A stretch of 64,000 nt of DNA from Toxorhynchites rutilus septentrionalis (GCF_029784135.1 NC_073744.1:100561303-100625302); one strand, 5' to 3'. Counted from the first letter of the stretch, positions 12,255-23,697 are shown. Translations and numbers: made by a program. The notes: generated from the letters alone by a model not told the origin.

Positions 12255-13604
12255 CTACTGCAAGTTACGGCAAAATCTCCATATGTTCCCGTGTTTCATC
12301 GTCTTCTGGATCAGAAGAGACGTTGAAGTCCATGCCGAAATCTCTGACTGATTGAGAGTTTTCTGCCTCTTCGTCAGAGATTTGTATGGCCTGGTCGGCT
12401 GTAGGCGATGTGCATTTCTTGTACTTTTTGGGGGCAGGTTTGTTGAACGATGAATTGTTTTGTGTGGTACCATTATTGCAAGAAGCGAGCTCTGGAGGTC
12501 CGACGTCCTTCCTTGCCACGCTTCTGCGAGTTTGATCGTTGAGAAGATCGGGATCGTGATCTGCGGTTGGATGTTATCAGGTTACTAGTGATGTTGCTGG
12601 TCGAGGTTTTTTCAATTGAAACAAATTTCTTTTTGGATTCTTTCGTCGTTGGTGTACTCTGGTTTTTCGAGGCAGTTATGGTTTTAGGGGGTTTAGGGGC
12701 GTTTAGGAGGGCCTCCAACTCAGCAATCCGCGCATCCTTCTCGGCGATTTGTTTGAATTTTGCTTTCATTGCCGTTATGAGGGCATCCATTTTCTTATCA
12801 CGTTTCGTAGCTTCCTGTTGGAGGAGTTTAATTTGTTGGTCCTTCTTCGTAGTTTCGGAAAGTAATCGTTCAAATTTAGTGTTGAGTTCTGCAAAGCGAG
12901 CATCGTTGTTTCGGTGACTACGGCAGCAGTGGTCTTAGTTCGGTGGGACGAGTCGTACATTCTTCTAGCGGCTGGGTAGCCGATACCCTGGCCTACCATG
13001 AGGTGCTGAATTTCGAACTCTTTCATGTAAACTGGACATTTCCTGCTACTTACCGCGTGTGAGTTGCTTGAGCAGTGTTTACAGTAGGGATTAGCTTTGC
13101 CTGGGGTCTCTGGAGTAATTGGGTGATTACCACAGCATATGCCACATACTGGGATTTCGGTAGGACAACGCTTCCGAGGGTGACCGTAATCATAGCAACC
13201 GTAGCACAACATTGGTGTTGGATAGTATGGCCGGGTTAGAACTCTGATACAACCAAAATTGATGGTTTGCGGTACCACGGTTCTACTAATAGTCAGGATC
13301 AAAGTGGGTGTAGGTACTACCATGTCGCCTACTTTTTTGGTGATTCTTCGGACGTCTCAAAGATCAAAGAGTTAAGATCTTGTAGCTCTTTTTTTATCTC
13401 TTCCGTCTTATAGCTAGTGGTTTCCGGACAGTAGACGACACACCTACATTGGTTCAGTGTGGGGTGGTCATTTATTTTTATTTCCGTTCCATCAATAAGT
13501 TTGGTCATTATTTTGATGGTATCGATAAGCTTTTGATTCCGCATTTTTATGATGTAGGAAGCCCCTCTATTTTCGGGCCTCGCGTCAACAATTTTGGTGC
13601 GCAA
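12255..13604 (-). pseudogene. I-clade LINE ORF1 (gag-like, zinc knuckles)
   Basis: The minus-strand reading from about 13604 gives a gag-like N-terminal half and then, in the 13323-12775 frame, three Cys-rich knuckles: CYGCYDYGHPRKRC, CGICCGNHPI and CKHCSSNSHAVSSRKC. A Lys/Ser-rich low-complexity tail follows (12790-12255). At 12089-11790 a segment is repeated in tandem (GSRGPASAEVFGGPEL then GSRGPPSAEVIGKPEL). Frameshifts separate the blocks. ORF1 proteins of this clade bind element RNA. Confidence 0.8.
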
Positions 13605-13870
13605 GAATGTCTATACTGATTTGCGTATCTCGAAAGGTCTTTTAGGGAGTGCTTTTGACACACCCTCCAGTCGCAGTATTTGCAATTCACCGTAATCGCC
13701 ATTGGAATCACCATATTCGGGAAAGGTACGTTCCGTATATGACCCTTCAATTTTGTTTGTTGGGCCGGGATCCCCAGGATCCTCATGAGGAGTGAGGGGG
13801 GGGGGACTACTGTTGGGTTTTGTTTTTCTGCCGACACTCGATATAAAAGAGTAAAATACTCGCGAAACAA

Positions 13871-14916
13871 AGTCCGATTACAACTCGAAAGACTTCACTT
13901 TTTATTCACTTAATTCTTTCGCAGTTCTAAATTCAAATTTATATCAGTTAGTTGAACTGATGGAAACGCACCTTAAAGGCGCGTGTCAACTGAAGTGGTA
14001 ACACGGGTTTGGATCAGATGTATGAATAGTAAATATAAACAAGAGTTATGGCATATGTTCACTGTGTTTTCTTTCACTTACCGACAATATATTCGGGATA
14101 AAATCACTATCCCCCGCGCGTGATAACAGTTTATTTACCGGTTAGGAGATGTAGTTCCAATCCGGTAATACCTTCCCGGTAAGTTTTTAACGAAATAACA
14201 CGGAAGCACCTAATATTAACCGGAGTAAATCGCACCGATAGAGAACGCGTATTGTCGCAACGAATGCATCCAAGACGAGTGATATGTGAATGTGAAAACT
14301 CTATCGTCTTGTTCCGCTCGTTTGTGTTAGTGTGCTCTCTGTCCGATACACATCCATTTTAAGGTAATATTACATTATCAGGCACGTTTCATGCAAGACA
14401 AATATTGTTGCGTGTGTTTCAAATGTGTATTCGTACATATAGCGGAACGGCTCCGGGCATACACAGCACAGTTTCAGACAAATGCATGAAGGAATTCTCG
14501 AAAAGAATTTTTGCAGGTGCCGGGCACGAACTACACGAGCGAGTAGCACCTCAAACGTCGAAGTTCGTGGTATGGGTGTGTTCGTCGCTCTTCGGTACGA
14601 CATCGGTTTAATCACCAGTAGCATTTCTCCGCTCCGTCTGCGCTGCCGGTCCGTACAGAGAAGTTGCTATGCCTGATGATATGAATACATCATGTATTTG
14701 TTTGCCGGTGTCGGTACGTGCCGTTTACGCTACGTGCTGGATAATATAAAACGGCCTTTAGTCGTAGTGTCACAACATCGACATGGGCTGAGCGTGCAGT
14801 AGTGTCAGATAAGTTTGATTTATTTCATGCGCACATTATTTAAATTATTTGATTGTTTAGTTTTTATTTCTTCAAAACTTTAATTCTTCAATTCTCTCTT
14901 TTTTTTTTGTTTTTTT
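13871..14916. other. Unassigned sequence between two elements
   Basis: No gene is recognised. A TATA-like GGATAATATAAAACGGCC occurs at about 14740 in GC-richer sequence. It may be a promoter of another element whose body is not visible here. ORFs of 60-84 codons in this stretch overlap one another on both strands and show no family motif. Confidence 0.35.
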
Positions 14917-15434
14917 GACGTAGGACTACGTCTAACCGGAAGATATAGGGGGTGAAATGGAAATCTAGGCACTGAACAAGTAGGAAAAAATGCAAGATTT
15001 GGAACGCTTATAACTCGAGCATTTCTCAATAGATCGCAAAGGTTTTTGCATCAATTGATAGGAAATATATCTACGCATCTATCATAACGAATAACATTTC
15101 ATTTTTCTTGAGATAAATAATTGAATAATTGTGAAATATCAAGCATTGTCAAAATGCACTATGTGTCCATTTTTGATTGGTCCATTTTGTGCTCCTCAAA
15201 TCGAACCGACCAAAACGGGCAACCAGAGCAGCAGCGAAATAGAATGAACCACGATTGGAAAGGAAAAAGAAAAAAATGAACGAAACATTGGTCGCAGTCT
15301 CACACATGCGTAATTCTCGAGCCAGCCAGTCAGCTTAAAAATCCCCGCTCCGCTGCCGTAACGATCATTCTCGTTCAAACCGTACACCACATCGGTTCGC
15401 ATCACAACACATCAACAAACCAACCCAAGCAGCC

Positions 15435-15745
15435 ATGTCTGGACATGGTAAAGGGGGAAAAGTGAAGGGAAAGGCAAAATCCCGCTCAAACCGTGTTGAT
15501 CTGGAGTTCCCCGCAAGGGTAGCTAGGTCGAGCGCGTTAGTACCAGTGCACCAGTCCACCTAGCCGGCGATATAAAGTTTCGGCCGCCGAAGTGATCGAG
15601 TTAGCAAAGCTGCTCGTGACGATAAGAAAACCCGCATTCGGAACAGAACACATTCGGTTCGGTGGACATCAAGACAACAGGCAGTTGCAGCGAGTGGCGG
15701 GTGGCAAACGCAATCGCATAACGGCATCAAGTAGCAGAAGAAAAA
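15435..15745 (+). pseudogene. Histone H2A pseudogene 1
   Basis: It starts with ATG at 15435 and reads MSGHGKGGKVKGKAKSRSNR, the canonical insect H2A N-terminus with one Arg-to-His change. After EFP the frame breaks: the GRIH-type helix 1 block is deleted, and the region matching RKGNYAERVGAGAPVYLA is readable only across frames (about 15511-15565). Stops are present, followed by a VLELA-like and RDDKKTRI-like block near 15590-15635. The C-terminal third cannot be aligned. H2A packages DNA as a dimer with H2B. A histone-type stem-loop lies downstream at 15837. There is no introduced poly(A), so this is not an obvious mRNA retrocopy. Confidence 0.85.
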
Positions 15746-15836
15746 AGTTTGTTCTTTATACAAACTTATCGAAATGGTTTTTTTTTCAAAACCACGAGTA
15801 CTAAGTTTTCTAAATTGGAATCATTCCATAAAACAA

Positions 15837-15852
15837 GGCGCTTTTCAGGGCC
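15837..15852 (+). terminator. Histone 3'-end stem-loop, near-canonical
   Basis: GGCGCTTTTCAGGGCC matches the replication-dependent histone mRNA stem-loop (six-base stem, TTTC loop) with one mismatched pair. It lies about 90-100 bp after H2A pseudogene 1, on the same strand. Confidence 0.65.
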
Positions 15853-16269
15853 ATTAAACCTTCCAAAAAAGAGTTTAAGAAATACAGTTCAATGCTTTCT
15901 AAAACAATATCCAAAATAATAATAAAACACAAATTGATTTTTTCATAATTTGTTTGCCAGGATATGATGAGTATGTGAATTTGGCAGTTGTTCTGAGCTT
16001 ATTGATTTTCACCAATTCTTAAATTGCTTCTAGATTGAAAGTACATTAATTTACAATTATCTCGACATTTAGCTAATTGGACTGACCTGTAATGCGACAT
16101 ATTTAGTTGGACATTTTTGTAAACATAGAGTTCGGGGTCCAAATTATGACCCCACATTGAAAGTCGACATTGTACCACTGTCATCGCGCAAATGTTCAAT
16201 TACAGGTTAAAATTACCTCCAATCCGATACTGAGTGGTGGTAATGCGACGTGCCATTGAATGTAATTTA

Positions 16270-16445
16270 CTGTAAAATATGTCACAAGCTGGATGGGAAG
16301 AAATTTTCCAACTGTGAAAGCTGTGGCGAGTGGCAAATGCAATCGCTAAACAGAAAGGTTTAGCCGAACAAGATGGGGATATTGAGTGATAACAAAACAA
16401 TAAACTCTTTAGATTGAAGATAATTTTGTGAACCTGAAAAGGACC
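16270..16445 (+). repeat. Duplicate of the tail block that follows the H2A copies
   Basis: The block TCACAAGCTGGATGGGAAGA...ACTGTGAAAGCTGTGGCGAG and what follows recurs at about 17027-17130 after H2A pseudogene 2. It marks another, otherwise lost, copy of the H2A unit or an internal duplication. A degenerate stem-loop-like string occurs at about 16430-16455. Confidence 0.6.
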
Positions 16446-16605
16446 CTTTTTAGCCTGCATGTGAATCCAACGAGCGAACAAATCGTAATGAATGTATTTT
16501 TTTGCCATCGCTCCCTTTTAACGCTCATTCGTTCGTCTCGTTGGACTCGCCCCTCTGGCTGAGTCTGCTGATTTGTCTCTATCCTGTGAGTGTGTACCGC
16601 TAGAG

Positions 16606-16612
16606 TATAAAA
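16606..16612 (+). promoter_or_regulatory. TATA box of H2A pseudogene 2
   Basis: TATAAAA sits about 75 bp before the position of the lost ATG of the H2A copy, with a short leader between. Retention of the promoter argues for copying at the DNA level, not from mRNA. Confidence 0.55.
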
Positions 16613-16682
16613 CACGCGGACCCCAAAAAAATATCTTATTTTCTTTCGAACCGTAAACCCGTGTGGTTGTACGGCATCGGCA

Positions 16683-16960
16683 TCGTGGACGTAACAAAGG
16701 AGGACAAGTTAAGGGAAAGGCAAAGTCTCACTCGAACCGTGCAGGTCTCCAGTTCCCTGTTGGTCGCATTCACTGATTGCTCCGCAAGGGTAACTAGGCC
16801 GAACGGATTGGTGCCGGAGCACCAATATACCTAACAGCGATTATAGAGTTTCGGCCGTCGGAGTGCTCGAGTTGGCTTGCAAAGCTGCTCACGACAATCA
16901 GAAAACCCGCATCAAGAACAGAGCAGCTTTGGCTCGGCGCTCATCAAGGCAACAATTAGT
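16683..16960 (+). pseudogene. Histone H2A pseudogene 2
   Basis: The start codon is degraded (ATCGTGGACGTAACAAAGGAGG in place of ATG TCT GGA CGT GGC...). The rest reads [20 protein letters not shown] then GRIH and a stop. RKGN-AERIGAGAPIYLTAI-EF follows near 16782-16855, with in-frame stops and one frameshift, then ARDNQKTRIK-like sequence near 16890. The C-terminal part is not alignable with confidence. It is a better-preserved copy than pseudogene 1 in the histone-fold region but clearly dead. The string CTCATCAAGGCAACAATT near 16940 resembles an H2A.Z C-terminal motif (LIKATI), though the N-terminus is of canonical H2A type. Confidence 0.85.
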
Positions 16961-17152
16961 TTCAGTGAGTGGCAAAGTGTTTCTCCGGCACGTCGCATTA
17001 AATATATCTTACTGAACAACATGTCACAAGCTGGATGGGAAGAGATTTTCCAACTGTGAAAGCTGTGGCGAGTGGCAAACGCAATAGCAAAACAAGAAGG
17101 TTTAACCGAACAAGATGGGAATATCGAGTGATAACAAAAACACAACACCAAA

Positions 17153-17168
17153 GGTTCTTTTCAGAACC
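17153..17168 (+). terminator. Histone 3'-end stem-loop, perfect stem
   Basis: GGTTCTTTTCAGAACC has a perfect six-base stem and TTTC loop, matching the histone mRNA 3'-processing signal. It is in the same orientation as H2A pseudogene 2. Confidence 0.8.
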
Positions 17169-17410
17169 ATCAACATATTCATATAGAGTAAACAGTAAAC
17201 TGATCCATTTTTCAGGTAGATTTTCAGGTTCACGTAGGAGAAGAAAATAAAACAACATATTTAAAATATATCTTTAACAAAAGCTGTCCCCTTTGTATAG
17301 TACTACGTCACTCCGGTTATGTCCCCGACATTACCCACCCGTCTTTTTTATTTTTATTTCTTTCAATTCTTTGATTACTCATTTTTTAAATTCTTTCATT
17401 ATCTTCATAT

Positions 17411-18170
17411 TATATATAAAAGAAGGACTTTCCCACGTACGTGTAAAATATCATCACGGAAGAACGGATGATCAGATCTGCGTCATCCATATATTTTGTG
17501 AGTTTATCTTCACCCAAATTACAATGACAGATTACTTTGGGAAATATTTGAGATGATTAGAAAAATTCGAAAAAAATTGACTATGCATATCTTTACACAT
17601 AAAAGAAGGATTTTCCCACGTACGTGTAAAATATCATCACAGGAAAACGGCTGATCAGATCTGCGTCATCCATATATTTTGTGAGTTTATCTTTACCCAA
17701 ATTACAATGATAGATTACTTTGGGAAACATTTGAGATGATTAGAAAAATTCGAAAAAATTGACTATGCATATCTATATATATAAAAGGAGGATTTTACCA
17801 CGTACGTGTAAAATATCATCACGGAAGAACGGCTGATCACATCTGTGTCATCCATATATTTTGTGAGTTTGTCTTCACCCAAATTAGAACAATAGACTAC
17901 TTTGAAAAATATTTAAGATGATTAGAAAAAAATGACTATGCATTTCTTTATATATAAAAGAAAGATATTTAAAATAGAAAGTGAAAATTCGGAAATAAGA
18001 GGTACGCATATGTATGTTTCGCAGTGGAAATCATCATTTGGATCAATTTTACAGATCTGAACGATTACATACAAACTTGAAATCTATTCGTTATTTTTTG
18101 CTAACCAAAAATATTCTCCAGAAATAAATTATATGGCAGAACAACGTTTGCCGGGTCAGCTAGTTTAATT
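17411..18170 (+). mobile_element. Helitron-like non-autonomous element with internal minisatellite
   Basis: Three tandem units of about 175-185 bp start at about 17411, 17591 and 17771, each beginning ATATAAAAGRAGGA and containing CCACGTACGTGTAAAATATC. A partial fourth starts at 17946, followed by unique sequence ending GTTTGCCGGGTCAGCTAGTT. Internal minisatellites with a CTAG-type 3' end are known from Helentron-associated (HINE-type) elements of insects. I infer the class from this structure only. No replicase gene is present. Confidence 0.45.
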
Positions 18171-18236
18171 TAATTCGTTACCGTCGTCGGGATTGTAGTT
18201 CGAGAAAGTGTAGCAGGATGGATCACCTGTCAAATA

Positions 18237-19128
18237 AAGGGTGTGTCACATCAAATTGCATCACGGAAAAAACGCTGTAGAAATTCGCCCAGTAGACCGA
18301 TCCTTTTGAAAATTTTAGACAGTAAAATAAAAACTATTAAACAACTTTGGGCATTTTCTTTTTATTCATACTTCGAGCCCAAGCCCGTATGCTCGCACCT
18401 TCCTCTTTACCCCGTCCATAAGGTTCTGTACAACGTCAGGTTGTAGTTTTTTTTGAACAGAAATCCATTTTCTCTTGAAGTCCGCCTCCGATTTGACAAC
18501 TTTTGGGTTCTTCCGGAGGGCCTGCTTCATAATCGCCCAATATAAGTCCGCTTTGACGTAGGTTTCGTCGTCCATTACCAGGCAATGCGGCTTCGTCAGC
18601 ATTTCGGTGTACAGCTTCCGGGCTCGCGTTTTCCCCACCATGTTTTGCCTTTCGTCGCGGTTAGGAGCCTTCTGAACCTTGTATGTACGCAGGCCCTCCC
18701 GCTGCTTGGTCCGCTGGACGAATGAACTTGACAAATTCAGCTTATTGGCGACATCCCGGACCGAACTTCTCGGATCACGTCTAAACTGCTTAACTACGCG
18801 CTTGTGATCTTTTTCACTGACGGAGCATCCATTTTTGCCGTTCTTCACCTTCCGGTCGATGGTTAGGTTCTCGAAGTATCGTTTTAGTACTCTGCTGACC
18901 GTGGATTGGACGATTCCCAGCATCTTACCGATGTCCCGATGTGACAACTCCGGATTCTCGAAATGAGTGCACAGGATTAATTCACGACGCTCTTTTTTGA
19001 CAGTGAAGCATGGCCAACGTGATCTATACACTCTTATCTGATTATAAGCGAAAGCTGAAGATATAATTCCTAAAAATTAAATTTCTACAGCGTTTTTTCC
19101 GTGATGCAATTTGATGTGACACACCCTT
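18237..19128 (-). mobile_element. ITmD37E-type transposon, internally deleted, copy 1
   Basis: An 892-bp element has perfect 49-bp terminal inverted repeats (18237-18285 and 19080-19128, starting AAGGGTGTGTCACATC) and is flanked by TA on both sides. It encodes a minus-strand transposase remnant (18366-19031). Perfect TIRs with a deleted core indicate a non-autonomous element recently mobilised by a full-length relative. Confidence 0.9.
18366..19031 (-). pseudogene. ITmD37E transposase with core deletion, copy 1
   Basis: The minus-strand frame of 221 codons has no ATG in place; the first codon usable here is GTG at 19031. It contains two helix-turn-helix regions (LSHRDIGKMLGIVQSTVSRV; VRDVANKLNLSSSFVQR) and then CLVMDDETYVKADL with the first catalytic Asp. 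After that it jumps to YWAIMKQALRK, which in the family lies just after the third catalytic residue. The stretch with the second Asp and the Glu is missing, so the protein might bind DNA but could not cut it. Confidence 0.85.
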
Positions 19129-19982
19129 TAATTTTAGAAGTTTTTTTTGGTTACCTTGTCAGGTTTTCAAGATAAATTTCCTGACGTTGTGATTAGAGTT
19201 TGATAAAGACTAGGCACGATAAATAACGAAATATATCACCGGTCCGGTTAATTTTAAAGGAATTTTCTCGATTACCTCAGGTTTCCCAAGAATAATTTTC
19301 CGTCGTCGGAATTTTAGTTCGAAAAAGAGTAGGCAGATTTTCAGGCAGTAGAAGGATTTTCCCACGTACGTGTAAAATATCATCACAGGAAAACGGCTGA
19401 TCAGATCTGCGTCATCCATATATTTTGTGAGTTTATCTTTACCCAAATTACAATGATAGATTACTTTGGGAAACATTTGAGATGATTAGAAAAATTCGAA
19501 AAAATTGACTATGCATATCTATATATATAAAAGGAGGATTTTACCACGTACGTGTAAAATATCATCACGGAAGAACGGCTGATCACATCTGTGTCATCCA
19601 TATATTTTGTGAGTTTGTCTTCACCCAAATTAGAACAATAGACTACTTTGAAAAATATTTAAGATGATTAGAAAAAAATGACTATGCATTTCTTTATATA
19701 TAAAAGAAAGATATTTAAAATAGAAAGTGAAAATTCGGAAATAAGAGGTACGCATATGTATGTTTCGCAGTGGAAATCATCATTTGGATCAATTTTACAG
19801 ATCTGAACGATTACATACAAACTTGAAATCTATTCGTTATTTTTTGCTAACCAAAAATATTCTCCAGAAATAAATTATATGGCAGAACAACGTTTGCCGG
19901 GTCAGCTAGTTTAATTTAATTCGTTACCGTCGTCGGGATTGTAGTTCGAGAAAGTGTAGCAGGATGGATCACCTGTCAGATA

Positions 19983-20874
19983 AAGGGTGTGTCACATCAA
20001 ATTGCATCACGGAAAAAACGCTGTAGAAATTCGCCCAGTAGACCGATCCTTTTGAAAATTTTAGACAGTAAAATAAAAACTATTAAACAACTTTGGGCAT
20101 TTTCTTTTTATTCATACTTCGAGCCCAAGCCCGTATGCTCGCACCTTCCTCTTTACCCCGTCCATAAGGTTCTGTACAACGTCAGGTTGTAGTTTTTTTT
20201 GAACAGAAATCCATTTTCTCTTGAAGTCCGCCTCCGATTTGACAACTTTTGGGTTCTTCCGGAGGGCCTGCTTCATAATCGCCCAATATAAGTCCGCTTT
20301 GACGTAGGTTTCGTCGTCCATTACCAGGCAATGCGGCTTCGTCAGCATTTCGGTGTACAGCTTCCGGGCTCGCGTTTTCCCCACCATGTTTTGCCTTTCG
20401 TCGCGGTTAGGAGCCTTCTGAACCTTGTATGTACGCAGGCCCTCCCGCTGCTTGGTCCGCTGGACGAATGAACTTGACAAATTCAGCTTATTGGCGACAT
20501 CCCGGACCGAACTTCTCGGATCACGTATAAACTGCTTAACTACGCGCTTGTGATCTTTTTCACTGACGGAGCATCCATTTTTGCCGTTCTTCACCTTCCG
20601 GTCGATGGTTAGGTTCTCGAAGTATCGTTTTAGTACTCTGCTGACCGTGGATTGGACGATTCCCAGCATCTTACCGATGTCCCGATGTGACAACTCCGGA
20701 TTCTCGAAATGAGTGCACAGGATTAATTCACGACGCTCTTTTTTGACAGTGAAGCATGGCCAACGTGATCTATACACTCTTATCTGATTATAAGCGAAAG
20801 CTGAAGATATAATTCCTAAAAATTAAATTTCTACAGCGTTTTTTCCGTGATGCAATTTGATGTGACACACCCTT
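19983..20874 (-). mobile_element. ITmD37E-type transposon, copy 2 (in tandem unit 2)
   Basis: Identical in layout to copy 1, offset by 1746 bp, with the same TA flanks and 49-bp TIRs. The transposase remnant (20112-20777) differs by one residue near the middle (Ile in place of Arg, in KQFIRDP). Confidence 0.9.
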
Positions 20875-21728
20875 TAATTTTAGAAGTTTTTTTTGGTTAC
20901 CTTGTCAGGTTTTCAAGATAAATTTCCTGACGTTGTGATTAGAGTTTGATAAAGACTAGGCACGATAAATAACGAAATATATCACCGGTCCGGTTAATTT
21001 TAAAGGAATTTTCTCGATTACCTCAGGTTTCCCAAGAATAATTTTCCGTCGTCGGAATTTTAGTTCGAAAAAGAGTAGGTAGATTTTCAGGCAGTAGAAG
21101 GATTTTCCCACGTACGTGTAAAATATCATCACAGGAAAACGGCTGATCAGATCTGCGTCATCCATATATTTTGTGAGTTTATCTTTACCCAAATTACAAT
21201 GATAGATTACTTTGGGAAACATTTGAGATGACTAGAAAAATTCGAAAAAATTGACTATGCATATCTATATATATAAAAGGAGGATTTTACCACGTACGTG
21301 TAAAATATCATCACGGAAGAACGGCTGATCACATCTGTGTCATCCATATATTTTGTGAGTTTGTCTTCACCCAAATTAGAACAATAGACTACTTTGAAAA
21401 ATATTTAAGATGATTAGAAAAAAATGACTATGCATTTCTTTATATATAAAAGAAAGATATTTAAAATAGAAAGTGAAAATTCGGAAATAAGAGGTACGCA
21501 TATGTATGTTTCGCAGTGGAAATCATCATTTGGATCAATTTTACAGATCTGAACGATTACATACAAACTTGAAATCTATTCGTTATTTTTTGCTAACCAA
21601 AAATATTCTCCAGAAATAAATTATATGGCAGAACAACGTTTGCCGGGTCAGCTAGTTTAATTTAATTCGTTACCGTCGTCGGGATTGTAGTTCGAGAAAG
21701 TGTAGCAGGATGGATCACCTGTCAGATA

Positions 21729-22620
21729 AAGGGTGTGTCACATCAAATTGCATCACGGAAAAAACGCTGTAGAAATTCGCCCAGTAGACCGATCCTTTTG
21801 AAAATTTTAGACAGTAAAATAAAAACTATTAAACAACTTTGGGCATTTTCTTTTTATTCATACTTCGAGCCCAAGCCCGTATGCTCGCACCTTCCTCTTT
21901 ACCCCGTCCATAAGGTTCTGTACAACGTCAGGTTGTAGTTTTTTTTGAACAGAAATCCATTTTCTCTTGAAGTCCGCCTCCGATTTGACAACTTTTGGGT
22001 TCTTCCGGAGGGCCTGCTTCATAATCGCCCAATATAAGTCCGCTTTGACGTAGGTTTCGTCGTCCATTACCAGGCAATGCGGCTTCGTCAGCATTTCGGT
22101 GTACAGCTTCCGGGCTCGCGTCTTCCCCACCATGTTTTGCCTTTCGTCGCGGTTAGGAGCCTTCTGAACCTTGTATGTACGCAGGCCCTCCCGCTGCTTG
22201 GTCCGCTGGACGAATGAACTTGACAAATTCAGCTTATTGGCGACATCCCGGACCGAACTTCTCGGATCACGTCTAAACTACTTAACTACGCGCTTGTGAT
22301 CTTTTTCACTGACGGAGCATCCATTTTTGCCGTTCTTCACCTTCCGGTCGATGGTTAGGTTCTCGAAGTATCGTTTTAGTACTCTGCTGACCGTGGATTG
22401 GACAATTCCCAGCATCTTACCGATGTCCCGATGTGACAACTCCGGATTCTCGAAATGAGTGCACAGGATTAATTCACGACGCTCTTTTTTGACAGTGAAG
22501 CATGGCCAACGTGATCTATACACTCTTATCTGATTATAAGCGAAAGCTGAAGATATAATTCCTAAAAATTAAATTTCTACAGCGTTTTTTCCGTGATGCA
22601 ATTTGATGTGACACACCCTT
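21729..22620 (-). mobile_element. ITmD37E-type transposon, copy 3 (in tandem unit 3)
   Basis: Same element and TIRs. Its transposase remnant has an extra nonsense codon at about 22277-22279 (CTACTT on the plus strand in place of CTGCTT), dividing it into 22278-22523 and 21858-22226. It differs from copies 1 and 2 at only a few other sites. Confidence 0.9.
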
Positions 22621-22699
22621 TAATTTTAGAAGTTTTTTTTGGTTACCTTGTCAGGTTTTCAAGATAAATTTCCTGACGTTGTGATTAGAATTTGATAAA

Positions 22700-23215
22700 G
22701 ACTAGGCACGATAAATAACGAATTATATCACCGGTCCGGTTAATTTTAAAGGAATTTTCTCGATTACCTCAGGTTTCCCAAGAATAATTTTCCGTCGTCG
22801 GAATTTTAGTTCGAAAAAGAGTAGGCACGATGAATAACAAAGTACAATTTGATTTTTCAATATGGCAACAAATAGTTTAAACATAGGTTGAATCAAGAAT
22901 GAAGAATATCAACGGGCCGATTTATTTTAAAGGAATTTTGGTTATATTGTTTCCCAAAAATAATTTTCTGTCTTTGCGTTTTGAGTTAGATAAAGAGTAG
23001 ACATTGTAAATAACGAAACACAACACAGGTCCGATTAATTGAAAAGAAATTTTCTCGGTTACCTTGTTAGGTTTCCCAAAAACAATTTTCCGCATTCGGG
23101 ACTGAAGTTCAATAATGAGTAGACACGAAAAACAACGAAATACATCACAGGTCTGGTTAATGTTAGACGAATTTCCTCTGTTACTTTGTCAAGTTCACTA
23201 ATAATGTTTGATGAA
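22700..23215. repeat. Degenerate minisatellite, unit about 115-125 bp
   Basis: Blocks beginning GGTCCGGTTAATTTTAAAGG-like recur near 22733, 22914, 23028 and 23151. Each is followed by TTCTCGGTTACCTTG-type and TTTCCCAARAAYAATTTTCC-type strings and a GAGTAGRCACGA string. The array continues to the left through the sites into which the ITmD37E element inserted, and it is copied again at 24920-25434. Confidence 0.6.
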
Positions 23216-23274
23216 TGTAATGAATATAAGATTTTCGGGATTTCGTTTAGACGAGTGGTCGACAGTTCTAGAGA

Positions 23275-23690
23275 CGTGGGTTAATCGTTCGATTAATTCA
23301 AATAATCGAATATCTGAAATTGTAATCGATTAATTTTGTATCGAATAATTTGAAATCAAAATATGAATACATCGAATAATTGTCACTGTAATCGCGATTA
23401 ATTAAAAAAGGAATCTTTCTCAGGTTTAATGCATTTTTCTGCTAAGAATAAGGCTATATAATTTTTTTATCCAACATTTTTCATCCAACCATTTAACATC
23501 GACAACCCGATAGTTCACGCGACCAGAATGACAACGTGATACGTGATTATTTCAAGAAAAAAATATTCGTTCGATTAATCGAATATTGAAAGACAATTAT
23601 TCGAATGAATCGAATATTGAAAAATGTCCCAACGATTAATCGATAATCGAATAAATGAAAAATTTAGACATCACTAGACAGTTCGCGTTA
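23275..23690. repeat. ATTAATCG-rich repeat (also at 25494-25909)
   Basis: Dense copies of CGATTAATCG, TTCGATTAATC and related strings at both ends of a stretch of about 400 bp look like subterminal repeats of a hAT-type element. No clean terminal repeats or target duplication were found, so this is not called as an element. Confidence 0.35.
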
Positions 23691-23697
23691 ACATAGG

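Larger units (their letters stand above)
8133..13870 (-). mobile_element. Decayed I-clade LINE (MosquI-like), nearly full length
   Basis: On the minus strand the order is ORF1 (13604 to about 12255), then ORF2 with endonuclease, reverse transcriptase and RNase H (11809 to about 8485). A 3' UTR follows, ending GATGAACCAGCCTTTGGCTG...CTCTTTAATAAAG and an A-rich tail at 8133-8145. Presence of RNase H and the ORF1 zinc knuckles fits the I clade, to which mosquito MosquI elements belong. Many frameshifts break both ORFs. The 5' boundary is not clear; I place it near 13870 because ORF1-like reading stops there. Confidence 0.8.
14917..17340 (-). mobile_element. GACGTAG superfamily member carrying two H2A pseudogenes
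   Basis: Read on the minus strand, the right end (about 17340-17290) has GTGGGTAATG, then ATAACCGG and GTGACGTAGTACTAT. This parallels the start E of other members (GTGGGTTAT...ATAACCGCAAGG-GTGACGTAGGACTAT). The left end is GACGTAGGACTACGTC at 14917-14932, i.e. element end plus A-run on the minus strand. The two histone H2A pseudogenes and their stem-loops lie inside in plus orientation. The boundary at 17340 is approximate, and the assignment rests on these two end motifs. Confidence 0.5.
17605..22827. repeat. Tandem triplication, 1746-bp unit
   Basis: Units at 17605-19350, 19351-21096 and 21097-22827 are almost identical; only a handful of substitutions are visible. Each contains the end of the Helitron-like minisatellite, its 3' part, and one ITmD37E transposon. 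The junctions between units carry a short extra string GATTTTCAGGCAGTA that is absent at the natural right flank (22828 on), i.e. filler DNA. The near-identity implies a recent event, or an assembly artefact. Confidence 0.9.

Noticed and set aside
11824..12351. Plus-strand ORF of 175 codons
   Set aside because: Antisense to the I-clade ORF1/ORF2 junction; no independent support.
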